Assembly (NCBI RefSeq): GCF_904849725.1
Contig: NC_058518.1
Location: 217,384,741-217,448,740, forward strand
DNA from: Hordeum vulgare subsp. vulgare
Lineage: Eukaryota; Streptophyta; Magnoliopsida; Poales; Poaceae
Length of the DNA: 64,000 nucleotides
Reading direction: 5' to 3'
The position numbers and the translations under genes are program-made. Of the stretch, positions 54,920 through 64,000 are shown one piece after another. The notes beneath the pieces were generated by a model, which was given only the letters and a program-made list of their open reading frames with translations, was not told the DNA's origin and did not search any database. Numbering within the stretch: position 1 is the stretch's first letter; each line of letters opens with the position of its first letter.

Positions 54920-56297
54920 TGTTGGAGATATGCCCTAGAGGCAATCATGTATGATGATATTTCCTATGTGTTTATCAATAAGGAAAGTCCATGGACATTA
55001 TCGATGATGTGTAATTAACAATTATGTGACTTGTTTGTGAGACTATACATTGTATGATGACTGTCCTAAAGAGTCCCTAGTCGAAAGGGTTCTGTGGACG
55101 CACAATGAGTTAGACTAGAATATGACACGATGGATGGTTCGGTCTCACTGGCAATGTAGCACTGGATGCTAGCCGCATAATATGACTCCGAAGTATTTGG
55201 TTGGATTCGACGTAGTCGAATCCAAGCCAAGATAACGTTTGAGTTGGATACACCGAACTATGAGACGCAATGATATGTCATCTGTGAGTCTCTAGTACAA
55301 CATACGTTCTATGTCTTAAGACCTGAGAAGTCGAAGGTACTCAGGATGGTGACAGACTTGCATTGGGCCGACCAAACGCTACTCCATAACTGGATTGTTA
55401 CAAAGGTAGGTTTCGGGCTTGTCCAGAACCATGCTGCGAGACATGGTCGAGCAAGATGGGATTTACCCCTCCGTTCAGGAGAGATATACTTGGGGCCCCT
55501 CGGGTGATCTGACCTTGATATGCATGGCCATGCGATGAGGATTATGAGATAAACCGAATGGTGGTCGGATTCACCGTAATGAGAAAGAGGTCGTACGGCA
55601 ACAAGGATGACCATATCACCTTGAGCACGACAACATATATCGTGTGGTGAAGGTAACATAAGTAAGAAGTACAGGTTCGCCTAACCAGCTTCATCTGACA
55701 CTTGGAGTCGGCACGTCTTGCTAGAGATCGCTACCCACAAGCCGAGTCAGACGTGGTCTGACTCGCGACCAAGTGAACTAGAACCTAAAGGGTCACGCGC
55801 TTAAGGGAAGGAACACGTGGGCCTTAGGGTCCGTGCGAGGACCAGGAGTTGAGCCTATGCGGGACGCCTATATATAGTGGAGGTGTGGCACAACTGTTGG
55901 GGATCGCTAAGGCACCGTCATTAGGGTTTCACATGAGTTGCGAATAGCCACCTCCACTAGCCGCCGACGGTGTGATCGGACCTAGCAGTTTGCCGCACAG
56001 TGTGTTCCTCCCGCACATGCGGATACCATTTGAGGTGGTGCACTTGCGCCGCTCTAGCGAGCCTATACGCGGGATCCGGCGACTGGCCTCATGAGGGAGA
56101 TTGGACCAGCTGCATGAGGGAGAACGAACAAGGAGGAGACGAACCACGCGGATGCGTTGCCCCAACTCTACTTCCGCTGCACGACACTGTGCGTCTAGTG
56201 GTAACGATATGTGATCCATCTCCATAGCATGTTCTTGGATGTTCTGCGTGTAGGAATTTTTAATTCGCATACGATGCACCTACGGTAGATCCCAACA
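54920..56297 (+). repeat. 5' LTR of a third Copia element (Copia-4), 1378 bp
   Basis: Starts TGTTGGAGATATGCCC, ends GATCCCAACA, followed at once by a tRNA-iMet primer site. TATATATAG near 55871 is the likely TATA box. The family differs from Copia-1 and Copia-2. The preceding bases CTTCC (54915-54919) would be one target copy. Confidence 0.9.
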
Positions 56298-56310
56298 TTG
56301 GTATCAGAGC
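56298..56310 (+). other. Primer-binding site (initiator Met tRNA) of Copia-4
   Basis: TTGGTATCAGAGC; the TGGTATCAGAGC core is identical to the site of Copia-2. Confidence 0.92.
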
Positions 56311-56841
56311 CTCTGCTAGTGGTTTTATATTCATATCAGATGCATATTTGATATGTGGAGGCGGCGAATGAGATCCGTCGTCGTTCATAAGTTCGGCTAT
56401 GTGCACGGTTGATGAGATTAACTACACAACAAGGAGTCCTCACGAGGAGACCTCGAAGTCCTCATGAGGAGACCTTGAATTCCTCATTAGGAGACTTCTT
56501 GAAGAGACCTCACATGAGGGACCGATGTGTACCTAGCACCTTCTGTCCTCACGAGGTGGGCCTCACGAGGTTGGGGCTCACGAGGATGGCTTTGCCGGAC
56601 TGCCGTGTGCGTAGCGCCTTGTATTTCATACACGATCACACAAACTGGTAGAACGCTATTCTATGGATAAGTTTGTTTTGCACGTACGATGTGAATAGTA
56701 TGGCTCATATGTATGTGATGCATGTGTGTAATTTAACATGACCTGCGTGTCATGATTGTCAACCGACAAGAGCCAAAGACCTGTCATTATATTGTATAAA
56801 GACCTATGTGTCGACTTGTGATCCAGTTTGTGGAGGGACGT
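56311..56841 (+). mobile_element. Leader of Copia-4, cut by Gypsy F
   Basis: About 530 bp after the primer site, without recognisable gag. Contains short imperfect repeats of TCCTCACGAGGAGACCT type (56436-56590). The rest of the element is not in the window. Confidence 0.75.
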
Positions 56842-57461
56842 TGTGGGGACCCCGACTTAAGAATCGAAATCGCCGAGTGAACATGCTTAGTGATCCCAGA
56901 GATAAATGCTCACCGAACACACAGAAACTGAATAACAAGACTCTTACATCCAAACATACCGTTTGATACAATAAATGACCATATTGGTCAAGTCTTACAT
57001 ATATAGGGCCTTGAGGGCCAACACACCAAATTGGACCAGTAGCGGAAATATTGGTCGAAAGCGTGAACCCATGCCATCGGCATTAACCTACAGGCATTCT
57101 GACTTGGAAGCGTCCTAGCCCGCAGGAACGTCACCGAGTTACTCTTCACCATATACTGTTCTCTCATACCTAGTCAATGAAATAACCAGTGGCAAGCCAA
57201 TGAGTACTTCGAATGTACTCGGAAACAGCCCATGATATGAACAATGCAATTGGTAGACTAACAAGTACTATGCAGTTTTGGTGGATAGCAACTTAACTGT
57301 AAATAAACATGATCATGGGTGTGCAACACAAGCTGGATGTTGTTTCGAAGAATAGGTTACAGATATCAACATATCTATCATGGGCTGAACACTCCGGGTT
57401 CACCCGATATGCCAAGTCACCAAACTTGGTCATATCAACTTCTTCATATTAACACCATTAA

Positions 57462-57492
<31 letters not shown>

Positions 57493-60400
57493 TGGTTTGT
57501 GCAGAAACAACTGGATGTAGTTTAAGCAGGATTACCAAACTGTCCTTGACCATTTACACGTCTATTCAAATAGTTTTACTCTCTACAGAGGTAGTACGTT
57601 GGACCCACGAGATCTGGGAAACTTCTGTGTCATCCACGACTCGCGGTATATAACATACCCGAGGTAAGTACCCGATCAATGCATTTCTCCTGACGATACT
57701 AGACAAAGAGGTCCACTCTATTGGTACCCAGCCCACATGTTGTACGTCTTAAGAGCACCGACTCTCGACAGTATCAACCATGCGGGGAGCAACGGTGTGC
57801 CTGGAACAAGGAAAAACGGCATAGTCGCCTTACCTGGGACGACCCCATCACGAGAGTGATCACACATCAGTCCCGCCACTAGTAATGTGGCACTTTGCTA
57901 GCACCGACTAGAGTAATCAGCAAAGCCCCGTCCCATAAAGGGGTAACGTGGTCGTACATGTAAGATTGGGATGATCGACACATCATAAATCTAATCCCAT
58001 TTCCAAAACCATACACACACAAAATACCAGGTGCACCACTTCTACGAAAGTGGCCACCTAACTCATCATCACCCTCGGGCATTAGTGGCCCCCGACGGGG
58101 TTTTCATAAACCTTTGATTTATACCAACATCATGCTCATACTACTACTATTCTAGCTTTACTTGTCAACATGATATTATCTTGAGCCTCATAGGAGGTAG
58201 GATCATGCTCAAAATGCAAATGCTCCGGAGGAGCCATTGGTAACATCACTTCAATGATTTACCGATGCTTATGATCACATGCAACAGAAATATTTGCTCA
58301 AAACATGGTCAAAGGGCTGCTTGACTTTGCCCTCATAGTTCTCGGGGTCTTCGAGGTCTTCCGATCCAACTCCGAGAACTCCGTCTACTCGTCAACTATC
58401 GTTGGAAACAATCACACTAAGCCACACAACTAGTAGAACAAAAGTGCTATATAAAATAGAAGTTTTATTTTTCTTGTACCTCTCTGGTCATAAGAAAAAT
58501 ACCTGAAGCTTGCTAGAGGAGAGTTGGATCATTAGGGATTTTTGAATAGATGAGAGGAGGAACAGGGGATCCTTTATGAAGTCCACACAACAAATGAGTG
58601 GAGGCACTCATTTAATAAAGAACAATTTTAGAGACATTTACGAAGTTGTTGCACTGGATTTGGAGTTGGTATGAATATTCTAGGGATTTTACAATCGGGA
58701 ATAAATAACAAAAGGAGCTATTTATCTAATGCAGCAAAAACAAGGTAGAGAAAAATGTCCACCTTGGCTAGAAAATTAGGTAAGGATTCAATATGTCTCT
58801 GGAAATTGGAATCAATCCATTTGGAGTTAATTCGGATCCTCTAGAAATTTCACAAAGTGGGGCTAAATATATCAAGATTTGGATTTAAATAAATACACCA
58901 CAGTAACTTGCTCTGGAAAAATGTGCTATGCACATATTTGGATAGGTTTTGAATTTAGGAACCCGTAGAAATTTGAATCACTAGAATTGGAGTTAAAATG
59001 AATTTTGTATAGAATATTGAACTTTCTAGAAAAGAAAAAGGCAAGGAAAAGGCTACGAGGGACCTATGCAGAATAGCCACTGGACCGGCCCGGCTGCGCA
59101 GACTGTATGGGGGTCCTGGTGACGCTGAAGGTGTACTCCTACACATGCGCCTCCAGGCGAGGGAGACGACAACGGCCAGGGCATGGCCACTTAAAACTGG
59201 GGGCCCGACCGGTGTGTGGCTGGCGCGGGGGCCCCGCCTGTCTTCTCCATCTCCCACCTCCTGCTCGAGCTAGGAGCGATGGGGAGGCAGATCAGGCGTT
59301 GTCCGTGCTCCCCCTGGTGGCTCTGGCCACTGCTGGCGATGCCAAAGGCACCAGCACGCGCGGGGAGATCCCCTACACCCAAATGGGGAGGCCGAGCACA
59401 AGGGTGACCACAGCCGAGGCAGAGAGTGGTGACGGTGGCCGTGGGGAGCGGCGCCCCGGCCACCTGGAGGGGAGATGAAGGATGGGGAAGGCTCTGCAGC
59501 GGTTCTGGGTGCTCTTGGAGGCTCTCGGGAGAGAGAGGGAGGATGGGGAGGCCCAGGGGTGCTCGTTCTCGGGCATGGACACGGTGGCACATCGGCCATT
59601 GCCGGTGATGGAGACCCCGAGAGGAGGAGCTGCCGGCTTCCTGTGATTGCTGGAGTTGGAGGGAAGAGCATATGGCCGAGAGGGGCTCGGGGGAGAGAGG
59701 TAAAATGGAGGGGGCATCCGAAGGAGTCGCGGGAGCTCTCTGAGCTGTGAGAGCATGGGGAAGACACACGTCCCTGGGGGGACTTGGCTGCTTCTAGGCG
59801 TCGGGAAGGACCTGGACCAGTCAACTAGAATCCCCCGATGCTCTGAGACACTTAGCAATGGCGGGAAGTGGTCTGAAAGAAAGAGACAAGGTGCAGAGCA
59901 CCCATATTGCAGGCCAGGGTGGTGGTCACCACAGCCACCTTTGTCTAGAGTGATAATTTGACCAGTGAAATATGTCTTTAGCTCAAGGCAAGCATGCATG
60001 AAGGAGAATGAGGAGTTTGGAATCTTCTGGGCTGGTTAGGTGGGGTTTTGACTGTGATTAAATCTGCAACAAGAAACTAGGGGCTGGCAAAAGTGGTTTT
60101 CAGAAAGGGAAGCTTGGGGTGAAACCATGTCTAGCAGTAGCTGGTATGGAAGGACTACACAACTGCAAAGTTTCAGCTCAAGCTTGGGATGGTAGCTAGT
60201 ACTTGTTGTACAAGCTACATTTTAGCCAGAATTGAACTTGTAGATGTGTTTCTCATTTTCTCCATATGAACTTGCCATATCTTGGTTTGAAACAATGCTT
60301 TGGGATGCTAGGGAGCATCTGGAAATAGGTGGCGGCCTTGGCTTAAGCAGAAGTGCGGCAAGAGGGGCAAAACTTGTGCTCCATGGGTAAAAATGAGGAA

Positions 60401-61766
60401 TAGCTACAAGGGGTCTCTCTCCAATAATTGACCAGTGGCAAAGGAAATTCTACTGGAGTAAAAAGGTAACAAGAGGAGGCTGTGGTAGAAAGTTGATCTC
60501 AAGGGTAAAAGTGGAAGGGGCCAAAGTAGGCACTTTAGTGAGTGCACACAAGGTGTTTGATTATTGCGAGGGCATCCATATGGATTTCAATGGATATGAA
60601 ACTTAACATGATCAAAGAATAGATGAAAATAAGCTTGGACACCAAATTTGGGATTTGGTGGACAAGGTTTCCAATGTAGACTTAGAAAACCCATGAAATG
60701 GGCAGAAACGGCTTTCTGCTTACAAAACTATTCAAATCAATTCCCGCAAATCCAATATTTGGTGTGGGGACATTATTTGAGCATTAAAGCACGCCCAAGA
60801 AGTTTGGGGTCAATTAGAGAAACTTAATAATGTAAAGTTTCTGAAAGTCAGAAATCATCACAGAGGGTTTTGAGGAGCTTGGGACAAGTTCTTCTTTTCT
60901 CCTTTATGCACCACTTGGTGTGGATACATTATTGGAGTATCAGAACATGTATACCAAATTTGAGCACATTTGGGGATACTTGACAATGTAGAGTTGCTCA
61001 AATTTGGATCTGGACAGATAGGGTTCTAGAATAATTAAGGGAATCAAATCAACTTGGGTTGAGATGAAACTTGGCAAGATTTCACATATATAATATGTGA
61101 CATTCTAGAATTTTACTACAATTTATTGAGAATATTTTGTATAGAAATATTCCAAAAGCTTGAAATAGGCACGAAGGGTTTTGAAGGGATTTGCCCATTA
61201 TTTTGAACATGACCATGTGTTGAAACTCATATATATGGAATATATATGTCCACTGAGATTCCCTAAATTTTCTTAAATATTTTTAAAGCAATAAAAATAA
61301 ATTTCCTTCATAAGAGACCATTTCTGGTCTCACATGAAGGCATTTAAATAAAATAGTAAAATGACTTTTAGAATAATAATATTGTGGTTTTGGGAATTCA
61401 TTTTGATAATGGTTTTTAAATAAAATAATTGGTGCAAAATAAATTCCCTAATTTGAGGACTTGTAGTACTAATCCCATCTCCCGGGTTTTGAAAGCTTAA
61501 TTGAGAGAAATGCTTTTTGGTGAAAATAATATTTGGTAAAAATAGTTTGTGGTCTTAAACACATGGCATGATCATTAGGCAGGAGTTTTGGGCTAAGGAG
61601 GTGAGTCTCGAGAGTAACAAGAATTATTGAGAATCAAACACAAGTATACAAGCAAGCAAGCACACAACAGCCACTTCAAGCATCACAAGCATTCACAAAT
61701 ACGTTAATTGGTCCCCATTTTTGAAATAAGTTAATTAGTCAGGACAGCTAAACACAAGATGTTACA
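56842..61766 (-). repeat. Long LTR of Gypsy F, 4925 bp (minus orientation, probably the 3' LTR)
   Basis: On the minus strand it starts TGTAACATCTTGTG and ends GGGGTCCCCACA. To its right lies GGGGTAAGGTC, a polypurine-like tract after AAATCTCGGGGATTAG, the usual end of a Gypsy internal region. As in the solo LTR at 14216, a GC-rich block (about 59050-59860) is followed by a long AT-rich part. No coding domain. The flanks GACGT (56837-56841) and GACCT (61767-61771) differ by one base, so a solo LTR remains possible. Confidence 0.7.
57461..57485. repeat. (AC)n microsatellite
   Basis: About 12 AC units with one interruption, within the Gypsy F LTR. Confidence 0.95.
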
Positions 61767-61785
61767 GACCTTACCCCGTTAAGAA
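61767..61785 (-). other. Polypurine-like tract and end of the Gypsy F internal region
   Basis: Minus strand AACGGGGTAAGGTC adjoins the TGTAACA start of the LTR. The preceding TCTCGGGGATTAGATTTTC resembles the stretch found at this position in chromovirus-type Gypsy elements. Confidence 0.5.
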
Positions 61786-64000
61786 AATCTAATCCCCGAG
61801 ATTTCTAGGCTAGGGGTTGGAGAGATACAAAATCTTGAGTCGGAGGTAGTCTTCATGTCCCCATGTTGCTGTTGTGGGTCTTGAGGTGCTTGATGATACG
61901 ACTTCAAATGATCCGCATGACCTTGCCTGATCGTGAGCGGGGTATGGCAATAAGTTATGCTTGACTGAGGGTCAAGGGCTTGGTGAACTAAGTACATGCA
62001 AGGTTCTGGCTTGCAAGTGCATTCCAAAGTCGGAATACGTTACAAGATAGTGCGTTTGTGTTTTGGTCTCGGCACTGCTCAAGCCGGTTAGGGACATTTA
62101 GATCTCTCCCGTTAGAACATAAGGGTCAAGGCCTTCGTGTAGCTCCCCGCTGACGGGGAAGTCCTAGACTCCCTTAAGGCAGGCAAGCTATGGTCGTGGG
62201 TGGTCTTCCTCCTCGAGGGTCTTGAAGTGGTCTTCGAAGGCTTCTCACGAAAGGGTCTGGGTTGGGTCTAGCCCATGAGTCTAAGCTCGAAGACTCAGAG
62301 TACAGAACAGGTCCTCCCATCTCGGAAGGTTTGCGAGGGATTCTCGATGAGCTAGCTACCCAAGAGTATAGACTAGTCATCCACTCCCAAGGAATGCGGC
62401 TCGGCAAGCGTGAATCACCTTTAACAAGTTTTCACCATGACCCAATTAGTACTCTCGTCCTTGGTTTGGACCAAGAAGAGGCACTCTTATTTCTCTCGGT
62501 ATCCGAAGGTTTCATCATCTTGAATCGTCGAGGCTTCTTGACATCGTTGATGTAGCCGGTGCAGGATCGGTGGTTGACGTATTTTTCTTCTTCGTCATTG
62601 TCGTGGCTTCCCAACTATAGCGGTTCTTCATCTTGACTTGAGTAGGATAGACTTTCGTTGTCTTGGTGTTGCTGCGAGAAGCCCACCTTCTGGAGATACA
62701 CTATACCCTCGAGAGGCACAGCTATCGACATTATTGGGGTCCATCCAAACAGGACTAAGGTGTTCTTCCTCTTATTGGGTGAATAAATACGTCGTCCGTG
62801 AGGACAACAACATATTTTTCCCAAGCATCACATAAGCGTAGTGCTTGCGAGACAAGTGAGGAGAACGGGGACTTGCTATTGGTGGTTGCTGGCCGAGGGG
62901 TTCGCGGTCCAACACAATCTAGTCCTTCATGTCCATGTTCGACATAGACACGAGGGGTGGTGGTCAGGCGGAGTACGGGCCATATTCCAATGACTTAGAG
63001 TCGTTTTCTTTGGTCGTAATCCGACCACCTTATGGCTTGGTGAAGCATTGGGTTTCAAGGAACTTAGGATGTGGGTGAGCAATTATCATCTTATCTCTAA
63101 GCACATTCCTTAGATGTCAATAGTCTACCCTCTCACTCTCGACAAAATCACCCTATTTCATCAAAGATACCATCTCACATAAGTCAACTCCACACCGCTT
63201 ATGCAATTCAACTACGGGGTTGAGGGAAGAACTAAACCCAAACACTACAAGTATGGTATACCTACGATGCACATGCATTCCTATGCAAGAACCTCGGGGA
63301 GGCATACAAGCTCCTAAGCTTGAATTGGGATGCTACAAATCCAAATGTCCTGCCAAATCATCCAATGGACAGGGTACTGCATTTCTATATTAAGGAAACA
63401 CTTAGTATACCAATCTAATATCTAGTTTCCCTCCTACGAATCCGATCAAGTGGTCTATCAATCCGGTCGATCATCATTGGACTCATCACTCCTACAAATC
63501 CAATATTGATGGGGTTCTACATAATCACTTAGAGTCCTCATAATTCACATATTACTACAACGATTACGTCACGTTTTATCCACCAACTTCAATATCATGT
63601 CCATCTAATCTCCAAGGCCAATTCACATAGGTTCGTAAATCAATTCGACAACTCTAAGTATACGCACTCATTATCCAACGAGAAACATGGTATCACGATC
63701 GAGATCATCGGGCTAAATTCAATTTACTCTGAATCATGTGGTTTCATACATCATTAATACTCTATTGAGATTACCTATTTAAATCCAACTCAAGTCCAAT
63801 AAGAACTCTTAATCGATACTCCAATTCACTATGGTAAAAGCATCAAACCATGTCAACTACTTGTTAAAGTCAATGATTCCACCAGGAATTATTGTCCACG
63901 ATCATAATCGTCCTACTAAATCCAATCTTACTCCAGGAACATTTAGGTTGTGCTATTATATCTACATTGTTCCACCAAATTAACCTACCTTTATAAGGGT
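61786..64000 (-). mobile_element. Internal region of Gypsy F, running off the window
   Basis: No recognisable protein domain in either strand over 2.2 kb. The frame 62027-61779 (minus) ends at the place where pol would end but has no clear chromodomain or integrase match. From 62850 to 64000 the sequence is AT-rich and stop-filled in all frames. Treated as decayed or noncoding 3' internal sequence. Confidence 0.4.

Noticed and set aside
59191..59999. Three overlapping minus-strand frames of 184-208 codons
   Set aside because: All three frames of the same GC-rich block are open at once, the sign of low stop-codon density; Ser/Pro-rich products with no conserved motif, inside an LTR.
61767..61771. 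GACCT as the second target copy of a solo LTR (partner GACGT at 56837)
   Set aside because: One mismatch and, more important, the adjoining sequence looks like the polypurine tract of an attached element; kept only as an open question.
1..64000. Prokaryotic features (operons, ribosome-binding sites, riboswitches, attachment sites)
   Set aside because: Element content, introns and composition are those of a grass nuclear genome; none of these signals is meaningful here.

Overview
The window is intergenic DNA from a large grass genome, most likely Triticeae (wheat, barley, rye or Aegilops). It is almost wholly nested transposable elements: Copia and Gypsy LTR retrotransposons, very long (about 4.9 kb) LTRs, and one autonomous-type CACTA DNA transposon with wheat-style 'TACTAATGGCGCACC' subterminal repeats. 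I see no intact host gene, rRNA gene, CRISPR array or bacterial feature. The only host-like coding sequence is a probable gene fragment carried inside the CACTA element. The taxon is inferred from remembered family resemblance, not from a search.

Layout. 1-5208: 3' end of a Copia element (gag-pol with one stop codon, then a complete 3' LTR). 5209-8621: fragment of a minus-oriented Gypsy element (copy B). 8622-20742: a plus-oriented relative (copy A) inserted into B. Copy A has a 5' LTR, a duplicated primer-binding segment, a long stretch without pol, and a large ORF on the opposite strand. That ORF is split by a 4851-bp solo LTR (14216-19066, perfect TSD CGAAA). 20207-21308: two LTRs fused head to head. 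21309-21607 and 33281-35092: Gypsy copy C, split by the 11.67-kb CACTA element (21608-33277, TSD AAG). 35093-35648 and 44461-44660: the LTR of copy C, split by a full-length minus-strand Copia element (35649-44455, TSD AATCC) of the same family as the first. 44661-47468: a probable long LTR with a 55-bp tandem array. 47469-50990: a decayed minus-strand Gypsy gag-protease-RT fragment with its LTR to the right. 51850-54919: a 70-bp tandem array and another minus-strand ORF region. 54920-56841: 5' LTR, tRNA-iMet primer site and leader of a third Copia. 56842-64000: 4925-bp LTR and adjoining internal region of a minus-oriented Gypsy that runs off the window.

How it fits together. The TSDs give much of the insertion order: copy C is older than copy B, which is older than copy A, which is older than the solo-LTR insertion. 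The CACTA and the second Copia entered copy C independently. Every coding region is broken. The least damaged are the two Copia polyproteins and the CACTA transposase frame, which carries five nonsense codons but no frameshift. The CACTA element has three gene modules: a TNP2-type transposase missing its catalytic middle, a second gene ending in a Ulp1-like region, and a short ORF with an RNase H1-type hybrid-binding domain plus a membrane segment. The recurring minus-strand ORF of the Gypsy copies (PF04195-like head, proline-rich middle, coiled-coil tail) is the most system-like feature and appears in three or four copies.
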